From Campylobacter majalis (GTDB lineage Bacteria > Campylobacterota > Campylobacteria > Campylobacterales > Campylobacteraceae), in NCBI RefSeq assembly GCF_905120465.1, contig NZ_CAJHOF010000005.1:62001-126000 (forward strand): DNA of 64,000 nucleotides. The letters are read 5' to 3'. A program made the position numbers and the translations under genes. Shown one piece after another: positions 7,947-18,189 of the stretch. Numbering within the stretch: the first letter of the stretch is position 1; each line of letters opens with the position of its first letter. The notes beneath the pieces were generated by a model that saw only the letters and a list, made by a program, of their open reading frames with translations, was not told the DNA's origin and did not search any database.

Positions 7947-9419
7947 ATGTTTGAAGAACGAGAGTATTATAACGAAGCACCGTATTTTTCTGCAGCATTT
8001 ACAGATAGTTCGCCAATTAGATTAAATGCTATAGGCGAACTTTTAAATCTAAATCCAGCACCTTTGAAAAATGCGAGAATTTTAGAGCTTGGTTGTGCTT
8101 ATGGTGGCAACATAATGCCATTTGCTTTACATTATCCAGATGCTGATGTTGTCGGGATAGATATATCTGGTGTGCAGGTAAATGGCGGCAACGAGATAGC
8201 AAAAAATATAGGACTTACTAATTTTAAACTACTTGAAAAAGATATACTTTCGTTAAATTCTGATGATATCAAAATGCTTGGCAAATTTGATTATATTATC
8301 GCACACGGACTTTATAGCTGGGTTAGAGATAATGTTAAAAATAGTATTTTGGCACTCATTAAGGCTGTTTTAAATCCAAATGGAATAGCTTATGTATCAT
8401 ATAATGTAATGCCTGGATGGAGTATCTTTTCTTTGCTTAGGGAGTATATGCTATTTACAAGTAAAGACGAGAAAGCGCCAGGTATTCGTTTGCAAAAAGC
8501 AAAAGATGAATTGAAGTTTTTGCAAGATTACTTAAAAACAAATTTGCAAGATAAGCTAGATCCAACGCTAAGAGATACGCAAAAGCTACTTTTAACACAA
8601 TTAAATTTTTTACAAAATATCACCAAAGACAACAAAAACGACTACTATATCCAGCATGAGTTTTTAGAAACACACAATGATCCTATTTATTTTAAGGATT
8701 TTATTAACAAAATTGACAAAGTTGGGCTTTGCTATCTTCTTGATAGTAGTTTAGATGACATTTTTAAAAGTCAAATAGGAGTATATCGCTTTGATGCCCA
8801 TTTAAATAAGAACTATAAAAAACGAGTTGATAAAGAGCAAATGCTTGATTTTATGTTAAATCGTTCTTTTAGAAAAAGTCTAATCATGCACAAAGATATT
8901 CTTGAAGGCGTTGAGGATTTTGATATAGATATAAGCGTAAATGAATTTGCTAAATTAAATTTTATAGCGGACATAAAAAAACAAAACAATAAATTTTATA
9001 TCAAAGATCGCGAGTTAAATCCTGAGTATTATGATATATATGAGAAAATTTATAGCAAATATCCAGAATCACAAAATATAATGGATTTTAAAGAGTATGA
9101 TTTGCAAAAAGCTCTATTTGCATTTTTAGAACTTATGCTTGATTTAAATGTTGGGCTAACAACATATGAGCTAAAAGATGTAAAAATCAAAAATGTAAAA
9201 CTTAAACCAAAAATCAAAGAGTATTTAAAATACTTTTACGAAAATGACAACCCAGCTATTTTAATGGCAAATGAATTAAATCAAAAAATACAGCTAAGCA
9301 AAGACGAGATACAAATAGCACTTAAAATAGATGCTGGGCATGAACTAGACATGAGTGATGAGAGAGTTTGTAAAGTTATGAAAATTCTTCAAAAAAACTA
9401 TTTGCTGATACAAAAATAA
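7947..9419 (+). CDS. Class I SAM methyltransferase with methyltransferase regulatory domain
   Basis: A 490-residue protein. Residues about 40-150 form a Rossmann SAM-binding domain: motif I ILELGCAYGGNIMPFA, then the acidic VVGIDIS, then DYIIAHGLYSWV. The remaining 300 residues resemble the regulatory/accessory domain found in a group of bacterial methyltransferases (PF10119-type), with the feature HEFLETHNDPIYFKDF. Targets of this family are not established, though protein or cell-surface substrates have been suggested for some. It has its own short leader and precedes the biotin carboxylase gene by 18 bases. Confidence 0.8.
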   Translation: MFEEREYYNEAPYFSAAFTDSSPIRLNAIGELLNLNPAPLKNARILELGCAYGGNIMPFALHYPDADVVGIDISGVQVNGGNEIAKNIGLTNFKLLEKDILSLNSDDIKMLGKFDYIIAHGLYSWVRDNVKNSILALIKAVLNPNGIAYVSYNVMPGWSIFSLLREYMLFTSKDEKAPGIRLQKAKDELKFLQDYLKTNLQDKLDPTLRDTQKLLLTQLNFLQNITKDNKNDYYIQHEFLETHNDPIYFKDFINKIDKVGLCYLLDSSLDDIFKSQIGVYRFDAHLNKNYKKRVDKEQMLDFMLNRSFRKSLIMHKDILEGVEDFDIDISVNEFAKLNFIADIKKQNNKFYIKDRELNPEYYDIYEKIYSKYPESQNIMDFKEYDLQKALFAFLELMLDLNVGLTTYELKDVKIKNVKLKPKIKEYLKYFYENDNPAILMANELNQKIQLSKDEIQIALKIDAGHELDMSDERVCKVMKILQKNYLLIQK

Positions 9420-9437
9420 CCTTAAAAAGGGGCAGGG

Positions 9438-10880
9438 ATGATACGTAAAATTTTAATCGCAAATCGTGGAGAGATAGCGGTTAGAGTGGTTAGGGCTTGT
9501 AGGGATTTGCATATACAAAGTGTTGCTATATATACTTTGCCTGATAAGGAGTGTTTGCATGTCAAGGTTGCTGATGAAGCACATATGTTAGGGACTGATC
9601 CTATAAAAGGCTATCTTGATGCTAAAAATATAGTAAAAATCGCACTTGATTGTGGAGCAGATGCCATACATCCTGGATATGGTTTTTTGAGTGAAAATTA
9701 TGAATTTGCAAAGTTGGTTGAAGATAGCGGATTGATATTTATTGGTCCAAAATCTGATGTAATACGCAAAATGGGTGATAAAAATATCGCTAGATATCTT
9801 ATGAAAAGAAATGGTGTGCCAATAGTTCCTGGTACCGAAAAGTTAAATGATGAAACTATTGAAAAAATAAAAGAACATGCCGCTCGTATCGGCTATCCAG
9901 TTATATTAAAGGCAAGTGGTGGAGGTGGTGGACGTGGCATACGCAAGGTCTATCATGAAGATGAGCTTGAAGACGCATACAACTCTTGTAAGCGTGAAGC
10001 AAAAGCATATTTTAACAATGATGAAGTTTTTATGGAAAAACTCGTTGTCAATCCTAGACACATTGAGTTTCAAATACTAGGCGATAATTATGGAAACATC
10101 ATACATCTTTGCGAGCGTGATTGTTCTATCCAGCGACGCCATCAAAAAATTATAGAGATAGCACCTTGTCCTTCTATAAGCGAGGCTTTGCGTAAGGTGA
10201 TGGGTGTTACGGCTGTTGCGGCAGCAAAGGCTGTTGGATATTCAAATGTTGGAACGATCGAGTTTTTGTTAGATGATGATAATCATTTTTATTTTATGGA
10301 GATGAATACTCGCATACAAGTTGAGCATGGGGTTACAGAGGAGATAACTGGTGTTGATTTGGTTGTGCGTCAAATCAGAATGGCTGCTGGTGAAATTTTA
10401 GAGTTAAAACAAAGCGACATAAGACCGCAAGGATACGCGATAGAAGCAAGAATTACGGCTGAAAATGTTAGGCAAAATTTTATACCTGCGCCTGGTAAAA
10501 TCACAGGCTATTATCCTGCACTTGGACCATCTGTTAGAGTGGATAGTCACGCCTATAAAGACTATGAGATACCACCATTTTACGACTCTTTGATTGCAAA
10601 GCTCATGGTAAAAGCAACAGATTATGATTTGCTTGTTAATAAATTAGAACGAGCCTTGAAGGAATTTACAATTGAGGGTGTTCAGACAATCATTCCATTT
10701 TTATTAGCCATTAGTAAATCGCGTGAGTTTAGGCGTGGATTTTTTGATACAAGCTATGTTGAGAAAAATATGGATAGCATTTTAGCTAATACTCACGATA
10801 AATTTATTGAAAATGAAGCCGATGTTAAAAGTGCTATATCTGAAGCAATAACCAAACATAAAAAGATTTATAATTGTTAG
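9438..10880 (+). CDS. pycA: Biotin carboxylase subunit, probably pyruvate carboxylase subunit A
   Basis: A 480-residue ATP-grasp biotin carboxylase. Visible are the N-terminal ILIANRGEIAVRV, the HPGYGFLSEN loop, the glycine-rich ATP lid KASGGGGGRGIRK, the core ERDCSIQRRHQK and the catalytic MEMNTRIQVEH. It carboxylates biotin using ATP and bicarbonate. Length and the C-terminal tail are closer to the two-subunit pyruvate carboxylase A chain than to a typical AccC of about 445 residues. No biotin carrier gene is adjacent, unlike accB-accC, which supports PycA, but the assignment remains an inference. Confidence 0.8.
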   Translation: MIRKILIANRGEIAVRVVRACRDLHIQSVAIYTLPDKECLHVKVADEAHMLGTDPIKGYLDAKNIVKIALDCGADAIHPGYGFLSENYEFAKLVEDSGLIFIGPKSDVIRKMGDKNIARYLMKRNGVPIVPGTEKLNDETIEKIKEHAARIGYPVILKASGGGGGRGIRKVYHEDELEDAYNSCKREAKAYFNNDEVFMEKLVVNPRHIEFQILGDNYGNIIHLCERDCSIQRRHQKIIEIAPCPSISEALRKVMGVTAVAAAKAVGYSNVGTIEFLLDDDNHFYFMEMNTRIQVEHGVTEEITGVDLVVRQIRMAAGEILELKQSDIRPQGYAIEARITAENVRQNFIPAPGKITGYYPALGPSVRVDSHAYKDYEIPPFYDSLIAKLMVKATDYDLLVNKLERALKEFTIEGVQTIIPFLLAISKSREFRRGFFDTSYVEKNMDSILANTHDKFIENEADVKSAISEAITKHKKIYNC

Positions 10881-10884
10881 TTTA

Positions 10885-10920
10885 AGTCCGTCTAGGCTAT
10901 GGCTTTGGCGGATTATTTTA
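10885..10920. terminator. Bidirectional terminator between convergent genes
   Basis: AGTCCGTC (10885-10892) pairs with GGCGGATT (10907-10914) with two G-U pairs, followed by ATTTTAAAATTTT. It sits in the 32-bp gap between two convergent genes. Confidence 0.5.
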
Positions 10921-11929
10921 AAATTTTATTTTTTAAAGTTTTTGCTATATTTTCGCCTACTTTTTTATAGCCCTGCCTTGTTAGATGTATATCTTTTTGC
11001 GACAAGCCTTGTTCTATCCATTTAGTTTTTGAGCCTGTTTTATTTATGAAATCTTCTATATCATAAAATAGTGTTTTTTCGTCTTTGGCTAATTTTTTTA
11101 TCATGTTTTTTACATTTGTAAATTTTGGCTTTGGTGTTGGTGGCGGAGAAAGAAGTAAAATTTTAGCATTTTTATTTGCTGATTTTATTATTGTTATTAG
11201 CTCTTTTAAATTTTGATAAAATTTAGCTTCGTCAAGATTGTCATTAAAAGCGTCATTTGTGCCATATGCGATTACCACTAAATCGTAGTTTAGATCATTT
11301 TTATTGATTTGCCATTTTTTATAAAGCCCTGAACTAGCACCATTTATTCCGCATGAGCTTACGTATATTGGGGTATTTGTCGTGATTTTGTAGTTTGAAA
11401 TTGTTGTATTTTTTTTGTTTGCTATGATTTTTATAGGAAATTTTAGCTTTAAGCTTTCAGATTTAAAATTTTGTGTGTTATTTGAAATTTTATAGCTTTT
11501 TTTGGTGTCATCTATAATGCTTATATCTCCAATAAATGAGATTTGAAAATTAAACAAAGTGTTGAAATTTTTAGCGTCTAGTTCTATACTTGCCCCAGAA
11601 TCTTTTGCGAGTGCATTTACGCCGCAAAAGCCATATTTTTTCGCATTATTATTGTTTTGTGAATTAAGTATCTCAAATCCATTATTTTGATATGAAATTT
11701 CGCTATTTAGATGGTATTTTGGAAGTAGGGCGGTGGCAAAGCCAGGTGAGTTGATTTTGTCAAAAAGTTCGTTTTTAAAACCACTTGCCATATCGTCAGT
11801 AGCTATGTGAGAATCACCTAAAAATATGGCTGAAAATGTTTGATTTTGTTTTGGATATGGCAAGATATTACAACCATAAAAAAGCATTAAAATGAGTGCA
11901 AAAAATATACTATTTTGTAGAGTTTTCAT
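10913..11929 (-). CDS. ape1: SGNH-hydrolase lipoprotein, peptidoglycan O-acetylesterase-like
   Basis: A 338-residue predicted lipoprotein: hydrophobic start and lipobox LMLFYGC. The SGNH blocks are clear: GDSH (about residue 38-41, nucleophile Ser), CGINGASSG, YGTNDAF, and the C-terminal DIHLT with the catalytic Asp and His. An insert between blocks I and II resembles the extra domain of Ape1-type esterases, which remove O-acetyl groups from MurNAc. It is the last of three minus-strand genes and overlaps the preceding SGNH gene by 20 bases. The symbol follows the context and family, not a tested activity. Confidence 0.68.
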   Translation of the reverse strand: MKTLQNSIFFALILMLFYGCNILPYPKQNQTFSAIFLGDSHIATDDMASGFKNELFDKINSPGFATALLPKYHLNSEISYQNNGFEILNSQNNNNAKKYGFCGVNALAKDSGASIELDAKNFNTLFNFQISFIGDISIIDDTKKSYKISNNTQNFKSESLKLKFPIKIIANKKNTTISNYKITTNTPIYVSSCGINGASSGLYKKWQINKNDLNYDLVVIAYGTNDAFNDNLDEAKFYQNLKELITIIKSANKNAKILLLSPPPTPKPKFTNVKNMIKKLAKDEKTLFYDIEDFINKTGSKTKWIEQGLSQKDIHLTRQGYKKVGENIAKTLKNKILK

Positions 11930-12938
11930 CTATTCTTATCTTGCTTAATATTTTTTTAGCCACAGCCTTACCGCCTTCATAATTAAGATGTATGCCATCG
12001 CCTTCACGCACTTTTATGCTTTTATTATTGTCATTTGTGATGTGTGTGGCGTAGGTTTGTTGTGGGCAAATTATCTCTTTTGTGTTGATGTAATTTTTAT
12101 TGTGTAGTTTTGCTGAATTTTCAAAGATAATATTTAAAGTAGCCATTTTATCATCAAAATCGCTTTTTTTCATACATGGAACACCAAGCCACAAAACATC
12201 TGTTTTATTATTTTTTGCTACGTCATATATCTCTTGTATGCGTTTTTGATAGAGTGCGGTCCATTTTGTTGTATTAAAATCTCGATATTTTCCATCTATT
12301 GTTCTACCCCATGTATCGTTTGCACCAAACAAAACAACCATTAGTTTTATATTCTTATTGCTCCTTAGTGCTTCATTGCTTGCACTTTTCCAGTCGTAGT
12401 AATTTTTATTGATTAGTCCTGTGCTATGTTTGCTAATGTCAATTGCCTTTATCTCTTTTGTTGCTAAGAATTTCTTAGAAGCAATGGCGATATTTCTCAT
12501 GATTGAATCGCCTATAAATAGCACTTCATCGCCAATTTTTAGATTGATTTCATCTGGTATTGATACTAAAATTTCATCTTGTTTTGTATTGTTGGTATCT
12601 ATTTGTATGGTTGAAATTTTAGATGTGCTTTGTTCTGTTTTGTTGGTATCTAGTTTTATTGCTAGTATCTCAGCTGTTTTTTCATTTGAAATTTCTTGTA
12701 AAGGCTTAGACGCTTGTTCCGTTGTATTTTCATCGCTTAGTTTTAAATTTTCGTTTTTAAATTTAACCTTAAGATATGAGTAGAACTCATCACCTTTTTT
12801 AAACAGAGGGTTTTGCGTGAGTTTTGTTAGTCCAAAGTCATCATTATATTTTTGCCCTAAATACGTTTGTAGTGGTTTTTGCATGATGTAAGATGTGATG
12901 ATAATCGTAAAAATTATAGTAAAAATAAATCTAAACAT
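11910..12938 (-). CDS. patB: SGNH/DUF459-type protein, probable peptidoglycan O-acetyltransferase partner
   Basis: A 342-residue protein with one N-terminal membrane segment (about residues 4-20), then a Thr/Glu/Ser-rich linker, then an SGNH domain: FIGDSIMRN (nucleophile), VVLFGANDTW, WLGVPCMK, and DGIHLNYEGG (Asp/His). This is the DUF459-like arrangement. The ATG at 12938 forms TGATG with the MBOAT stop, showing tight coupling. Together with the MBOAT protein it resembles PatA/PatB, in which the MBOAT exports acetyl groups and the SGNH protein transfers them to MurNAc. A role in acetylating another surface glycan is the main alternative. Confidence 0.66.
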   Translation of the reverse strand: MFRFIFTIIFTIIITSYIMQKPLQTYLGQKYNDDFGLTKLTQNPLFKKGDEFYSYLKVKFKNENLKLSDENTTEQASKPLQEISNEKTAEILAIKLDTNKTEQSTSKISTIQIDTNNTKQDEILVSIPDEINLKIGDEVLFIGDSIMRNIAIASKKFLATKEIKAIDISKHSTGLINKNYYDWKSASNEALRSNKNIKLMVVLFGANDTWGRTIDGKYRDFNTTKWTALYQKRIQEIYDVAKNNKTDVLWLGVPCMKKSDFDDKMATLNIIFENSAKLHNKNYINTKEIICPQQTYATHITNDNNKSIKVREGDGIHLNYEGGKAVAKKILSKIRIDENSTK

Positions 12939-14320
12939 CAAAAACTCGAGTATATAAAATCAGGAATTCCATCAGGCATGATGGCAAACACAAATGCTAA
13001 AATAAAACTAAAAACTATCGGTTTAAAAATGGCTGGGGTAACGGCTAGAAAATTTATTAAAATCTCTTTTATATTTTTTGTTTTTGGGTAGATAAAAAAC
13101 AAAATTATTAGTGCAAAAATCAGCATTATGTCGTGGTTTGTTATAGGATGTGTTGTATTAAACATACTTAAGATTACATTGTTTGCTTCGCTTATCTCAT
13201 CTCTATCAAAATACACCCACGCGATACTTACAAAGCTGTATGTTATAAACATCGACAAATGCGGCATTTTAGATGAGATATTGATGCGAAATTTTTGCAT
13301 AGTGTTTAGTATGTTTATGCCAACTCCATGCATTAGCCCCCAAATTAGAAAATTTAAACCAACCCCATGCCAAATGCCAGAGAGTGCAAAAGCGATAATT
13401 ACGTTAATTTGCGTAAAAAAGTAGCCCTTTTTATTGCCTCCTAGTGGGATATATATGTAGTCTTTAATAAATGTGCTTAAGCTTATATGCCACTTAGCCC
13501 AAAACTCTTTTAAATTTAGTGAAGCATAAGGCATGTTAAAATTAATCGGCAAGGTAAATCCGATCGCAAGAGCAAGAGCGGTTACAATATCAATATATCC
13601 ACTAAAATCACAATAAAGCCACACGCCATACAGATATACGGCAGTTATTACTTTTAGCATATTGTGCTCGTTTGGATCGCTAAATACTCCTCCAACATAT
13701 CCATGTAAATAGTTTGCGATTAAAATTTTTTTAATAATCCCAAAAAATAATAAAACATATATAATGTCGGCATTTTTAAATACTCTTTTTTTCTCAAATT
13801 GTGGTAACAAAAACGAAGCTCTAGCAATGGGACCAGCCAAAAGTGTTGCAAAAAATGATAAATAACATGCTAAAGTAATAAATTTAGCTGGTTTAAGCTC
13901 TTTTTTTTGTATGCTAACTAAATAAGTGATTGATGCAAATGTGTAAAATGATATGCCTATCGGAAATACTATGTCTAAATTTTTGGCTAGAATTTCAAAG
14001 TTTAGAATTTCTAAAATATTTTTAAAATCAGTATATATAAAATCGTAGTATTTAAAAAAGCAAAGATATGTTAATGTGAAAAATAGTGCCGAAAATAGGG
14101 CGTTAATAGATTTTTTGTAGTGAATAAATAACCCAAAATACGACACAAAACAGGTTTGAAACAGCACGACGAATGTAAAATATGGACTAAAAGTGTATAT
14201 TAAGAAGTAATTAAAAAACAAAATCAAATAATTTTGCAAACGAAAGCTGTTTTTAATCAGCCAATATATACAAAAAAAACATAAAAATATGATTGCAAAC
14301 TCGGCTGAAAAAAATGTCAT
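12938..14320 (-). CDS. patA: MBOAT-family membrane acyltransferase (AlgI/PatA-like)
   Basis: A 460-residue polytopic membrane protein with about ten hydrophobic segments. MBOAT signatures are visible: LKEFWAKWHISLSTFIKDYIYIPLGG, and the downstream conserved His in SGIWHGVG. Length and motif agree with AlgI/PatA proteins, which move acetyl groups across the inner membrane. It heads a three-gene minus-strand cassette with two SGNH proteins and is divergent from rpsL. I infer peptidoglycan O-acetylation, which in Gram-negatives uses PatA, PatB and Ape1, and which is known in Campylobacter. Confidence 0.78.
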   Translation of the reverse strand: MTFFSAEFAIIFLCFFCIYWLIKNSFRLQNYLILFFNYFLIYTFSPYFTFVVLFQTCFVSYFGLFIHYKKSINALFSALFFTLTYLCFFKYYDFIYTDFKNILEILNFEILAKNLDIVFPIGISFYTFASITYLVSIQKKELKPAKFITLACYLSFFATLLAGPIARASFLLPQFEKKRVFKNADIIYVLLFFGIIKKILIANYLHGYVGGVFSDPNEHNMLKVITAVYLYGVWLYCDFSGYIDIVTALALAIGFTLPINFNMPYASLNLKEFWAKWHISLSTFIKDYIYIPLGGNKKGYFFTQINVIIAFALSGIWHGVGLNFLIWGLMHGVGINILNTMQKFRINISSKMPHLSMFITYSFVSIAWVYFDRDEISEANNVILSMFNTTHPITNHDIMLIFALIILFFIYPKTKNIKEILINFLAVTPAIFKPIVFSFILAFVFAIMPDGIPDFIYSSF

Positions 14321-14511
14321 CTATCACCATAAAATTTTGAATTATAAAAACGCAGATTTTACACAAAATTTCATAAATTTTAAATTAGATTAGTAAATTA
14401 TCTATAAATAGCAATAAAAATATTGGTGCTTAAAGTGTATTTACTAAGAAGTTATTAAGCTATTTTTAAATAAAATTAGGTCTTTTTTAAATTTAGTTGA
14501 AAGGAATTACT

Positions 14512-14895
14512 GTGCCAACCATAAATCAATTGGTCAGAAAAGAACGCAAGAAAGTGATTGTAAAATCAAAATCCCCTGCGTTAAAAGAGTGTCCTCAAAG
14601 AAGAGGAGTTTGCACTAGAGTTTATACAACAACTCCTAAAAAACCAAACTCTGCTTTGAGAAAAGTTGCCAAAGTTAGGCTAACAAGTGGCTTTGAAGTT
14701 ATTAGTTATATTGGCGGTGAAGGTCACAACCTGCAAGAACACAGCATCGTGCTAGTTCGCGGTGGTAGGGTCAAAGACTTACCAGGTGTTAAATATCACA
14801 TTGTTCGTGGTGCTTTAGATACTGCTGGTGTCGCAAAAAGAACAGTTTCACGTTCTAAATATGGTGCTAAACGCCCTAAAGAAGCAAAAAAGTAA
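14512..14895 (+). CDS. rpsL: 30S ribosomal protein S12
   Basis: S12, 127 residues from GTG 14512 ([13 protein letters not shown]). AAGGA at 14501-14505 selects this GTG over the upstream TTG at 14497. The decoding-site loops [11 protein letters not shown] and [13 protein letters not shown] have the lysines found in streptomycin-sensitive strains, with no sign of the usual K43 or K88 substitutions. It leads the rpsL-rpsG-fusA operon, the usual str arrangement without tuf. Confidence 0.97.
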   Translation: MPTINQLVRKERKKVIVKSKSPALKECPQRRGVCTRVYTTTPKKPNSALRKVAKVRLTSGFEVISYIGGEGHNLQEHSIVLVRGGRVKDLPGVKYHIVRGALDTAGVAKRTVSRSKYGAKRPKEAKK

Positions 14896-14941
14896 AATAA
14901 TAGGTTCGCAGACACGCCCTTGTTTGGTTGTGTTTGAGTAA

Positions 14942-15439
<498 letters not shown>

Positions 15440-15451
15440 GAAAGGGCTAAG

Positions 15452-17530
15452 ATGGCAAATAGAAAAACCCCACTACATATGGTGAGAAATATTGGTATTG
15501 CAGCTCACATTGATGCTGGTAAGACTACTACGAGTGAAAGAATTTTATTCTTCACTGGTATGAGCCACAAGATTGGCGAGGTGCATGATGGTGCTGCTAC
15601 TATGGACTGGATGGAGCAAGAAAAAGAGCGTGGCATTACCATCACTTCTGCTGCTACAACTTGTTTTTGGAAAGATCATCAAATTAATCTAATTGACACT
15701 CCAGGACACGTTGATTTTACTATCGAAGTTGAGCGTTCTATGCGTGTTCTTGACGGTGCTGTTGCTGTATTTTGTTCAGTTGGTGGCGTTCAGCCTCAAT
15801 CTGAAACTGTTTGGAGACAAGCAAATAAGTACCGCGTTCCAAGAATGGTTTATGTAAATAAAATGGACAGAATTGGTGCAAATTTTTACAATGTAGAGCA
15901 ACAAATCAAAGATAGATTAAAAGCAAATCCAGTGCCTATTCAAATCCCTATTGGTGCTGAAGATACTTTTAAAGGTGTAGTTGATTTAGTTACCATGAAA
16001 GCACTTGTTTGGGAAGATGAAAGTAAGCCCACAACATTTGTAGAGAGAGAAATTCCAGCTGAGTTAAAAGATAAAGCCGAAGAGTATAGAGCTAAAATGA
16101 TTGAAGCTATTGCTGAAACAGATGATGCTTTGATGGAAAAATTCTTTGGAGGCGAAGAGCTAACAATTGATGAAATAAAAAAGGGTATTAAAGCTGGTTG
16201 TTTATCTATGAGCATTATACCTATGGTTTGTGGTACTTCATTTAAAAACAAGGGTGTTCAGCCACTACTTGATGCGGTAGTTGATTATCTTCCGGCACCT
16301 GATGAAGTTGCAGCCATTAGAGGCGAGTATGAAGATGGTACTGAGGTAAATGTTGAGAGCACAGATGATGGTGAATTTGCTGGTCTTGCTTTTAAAATTA
16401 TGACAGATCCATTTGTTGGACAGTTGACTTTCGTTCGTGTTTATCGTGGTAGCTTAGAGAGTGGTAGCTATGCTTACAACTCAACAAAAGGTAAAAAAGA
16501 AAGAATCGGACGTTTGCTAAAAATGCACTCAAACAAGCGTGAGGAAATTTCAATATTGCATGCTGGTGAGATTGGTGCTATAGTTGGTCTTAAAGATACT
16601 TTAACTGGCGATACTCTTTCAAGTGAAAAAGATCAAGTGATACTTGAGAGAATGGACTTCCCTGATCCTGTTATTAGCGTTGCAGTTGAGCCAAAAACTA
16701 AAGCTGATCAAGAAAAAATGGCAATTGCTTTACAAAAACTAGCACAAGAAGATCCAAGCTTTAGAGTTGGAACAGACGAGGAGAGTGGTCAGACTATTAT
16801 TTCTGGTATGGGTGAGCTTCATCTTGAGATTATTGTTGATCGTATGCTTCGTGAGTTCAAAGTTGATGCTGAGGTTGGTCAGCCACAAGTTGCTTACCGT
16901 GAAACTATACGCAAATCAGTTGAACAAGAGTATAAGTATGCTAAGCAATCAGGTGGTCGTGGTCAGTATGGTCATGTATTCTTACGCATTGAGCCACTTG
17001 CACCAGGTGGTGGATTTGAGTTTGTTAATGACATTAAAGGTGGAGTTGTTCCTCGTGAATACATTCCAGCTGTTGAAAAAGGCTGCCAAGAAGCACTTCA
17101 AAATGGTATCCTTGCTGGTTATCCGGTTGAAGATGTTAAAGTTACTTTATATGATGGAAGCTACCACGAAGTTGATAGTTCTGAGATGGCGTTTAAATTA
17201 GCTGCTTCAATGGGCTTTAAAGAGGGTGCCAAAAAAGCAGGTGCCGTTATACTTGAGCCTATGATGAAGGTTGAGGTTGAAACTCCAGAGGAATATATGG
17301 GAGATGTTATTGGTGACCTTAATAAGCGTCGTGGACAAATCAGCTCAATGGATGAAAGAAGTGGTAATAAAATCGTTACAGCATTTTGCCCACTTGCGTC
17401 TATGTTTGGTTACTCTACTGATCTTCGTTCTCAAACACAAGGTCGTGCTACATACTCAATGGAGTTTGATCACTACGAAGAAGTTCCAAAGAACGTTAGT
17501 GAAGAGATTATCAAGAAAAGAAATGGCTAA
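15452..17530 (+). CDS. fusA: Elongation factor G
   Basis: A 692-residue EF-G with all five domains. The GTPase motifs are intact: AHIDAGKTT (G1), DTPGHVDF (G3), and VNKMDR (G4). Domain IV begins near [11 protein letters not shown] and contains the GGRGQYGH loop that reaches the decoding centre. The protein drives translocation of tRNA and mRNA. It closes the str operon and is followed by a strong terminator. Codon use matches that of a highly expressed gene. Confidence 0.98.
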   Translation: MANRKTPLHMVRNIGIAAHIDAGKTTTSERILFFTGMSHKIGEVHDGAATMDWMEQEKERGITITSAATTCFWKDHQINLIDTPGHVDFTIEVERSMRVLDGAVAVFCSVGGVQPQSETVWRQANKYRVPRMVYVNKMDRIGANFYNVEQQIKDRLKANPVPIQIPIGAEDTFKGVVDLVTMKALVWEDESKPTTFVEREIPAELKDKAEEYRAKMIEAIAETDDALMEKFFGGEELTIDEIKKGIKAGCLSMSIIPMVCGTSFKNKGVQPLLDAVVDYLPAPDEVAAIRGEYEDGTEVNVESTDDGEFAGLAFKIMTDPFVGQLTFVRVYRGSLESGSYAYNSTKGKKERIGRLLKMHSNKREEISILHAGEIGAIVGLKDTLTGDTLSSEKDQVILERMDFPDPVISVAVEPKTKADQEKMAIALQKLAQEDPSFRVGTDEESGQTIISGMGELHLEIIVDRMLREFKVDAEVGQPQVAYRETIRKSVEQEYKYAKQSGGRGQYGHVFLRIEPLAPGGGFEFVNDIKGGVVPREYIPAVEKGCQEALQNGILAGYPVEDVKVTLYDGSYHEVDSSEMAFKLAASMGFKEGAKKAGAVILEPMMKVEVETPEEYMGDVIGDLNKRRGQISSMDERSGNKIVTAFCPLASMFGYSTDLRSQTQGRATYSMEFDHYEEVPKNVSEEIIKKRNG

Positions 17531-17542
17531 TAAGCTAAATTT

Positions 17543-17568
17543 GCCACCCAGAAATTGGGTGGCTTTTT
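17543..17568 (+). terminator. Rho-independent terminator of the str operon
   Basis: GCCACCCA (17543-17550) pairs perfectly with TGGGTGGC (17556-17563) around a five-base loop and is followed by TTTTT. It ends rpsL-rpsG-fusA ahead of the tRNA gene. Confidence 0.92.
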
Positions 17569-17597
17569 AAATTTAATCACTTTTGCACTTAAATTTT

Positions 17598-17674
17598 GTC
17601 CTCATAGCTCAGCTGGATAGAGCGCAAAATTCCTAATTTTGAGGCCACAGGTTCGAATCCTGTTGGGGACACCA
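17598..17674 (+). tRNA. tRNA-Arg (anticodon CCU)
   Basis: A complete 77-base cloverleaf. The acceptor GTCCTCA pairs with TGGGGAC, the D arm contains AGCTCAGCTGGATAGAG, the anticodon stem is CAAAA/TTTTG with loop TTCCTAA (CCT at 17632-17634), the T arm carries GGTTCGAATCC, and CCA is encoded. It reads the AGG codon. The gene lies immediately upstream of an integrase relic, consistent with use as an integration site. Confidence 0.95.
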
Positions 17675-18189
17675 CTTAAACTATTTAAATCAATGTATAT
17701 TTATGTATTTAATCCCTTAAAATAGGGCTTATAGCCTACATTTTGAATTTATATCTTTTTATACTTATGTATATCTATTTAATAAAAAAGTGTATAAAAT
17801 CTTAAATTTTTATTGAAGTTATACACTAAAATTTGAGCTAAAAACAATATAGTTATATACTAAGGAGTTGCAAAGTGCCTAAAATACTTACTTTAACATA
17901 GGTTAGAAATTTAAAACCACTACTTGTTTTGCTTTATTTATTTTGTGAACGCAAGTAATTTTACAAACCATATACAACGAAAGCATACAAGTGTAACACA
18001 AGAGAGTGAGTAATATTCATGGTGTAAAATTAGACAATATAGATTAAAAGTATATAATATTAACTAGAAAATACTATTGGGATCAAATAGTCCAACTATG
18101 ATTTGGATGCAATTTATCTACTTTTTATAGGCTTAAACTTCTAAATATTGTCATTGGTTGAATTTTTAGTGTTACTATTTGTAAAGCAT
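17675..18189. other. Gene-poor scar downstream of tRNA-Arg
   Basis: About 515 bases without an intact gene. It holds the integrase start relic described separately, an inverted repeat GTGTATAA / TTATACAC (about 17792-17826), and AT-rich sequence in which I see no other recognisable coding. I looked for a second copy of the tRNA 3' end (an att repeat) in the window and did not see one. Confidence 0.6.
17875..17958 (+). pseudogene. Relic of a tyrosine integrase N terminus
   Basis: After AAGGAG (17862-17867) and a GTG at 17875 the reading is MPKILTLT, then TAG (17899-17901), then VRNLKP and a short unrelated tail to TAA at 17956. MPK-x-LT-(Q)-VRN-x-KP is how P4-type tRNA-targeting integrases begin in their arm-binding domain. 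The catalytic part is gone. With the tRNA-Arg gene 200 bases upstream, this is best read as the leftover of an excised or decayed genomic island. The match is short, so confidence is moderate. Confidence 0.5.

Noticed and set aside
12409-12783. Plus-strand ORF opposite the DUF459-like gene
   Set aside because: Antisense shadow of a gene with clear SGNH motifs on the minus strand.
13128-13424. Plus-strand ORF opposite the MBOAT gene
   Set aside because: Antisense shadow; the minus-strand frame has the MBOAT signatures.
14512-14895. Streptomycin-resistance mutation in rpsL
   Set aside because: Both critical lysine regions (TPKKPNS and GRVKDLPG) have the usual sensitive-type residues.
16767-17201. 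Long plus-strand ORF inside fusA in another frame
   Set aside because: Leu/Val/Ser-rich shadow of the strongly biased fusA codons; no ribosome site or family.
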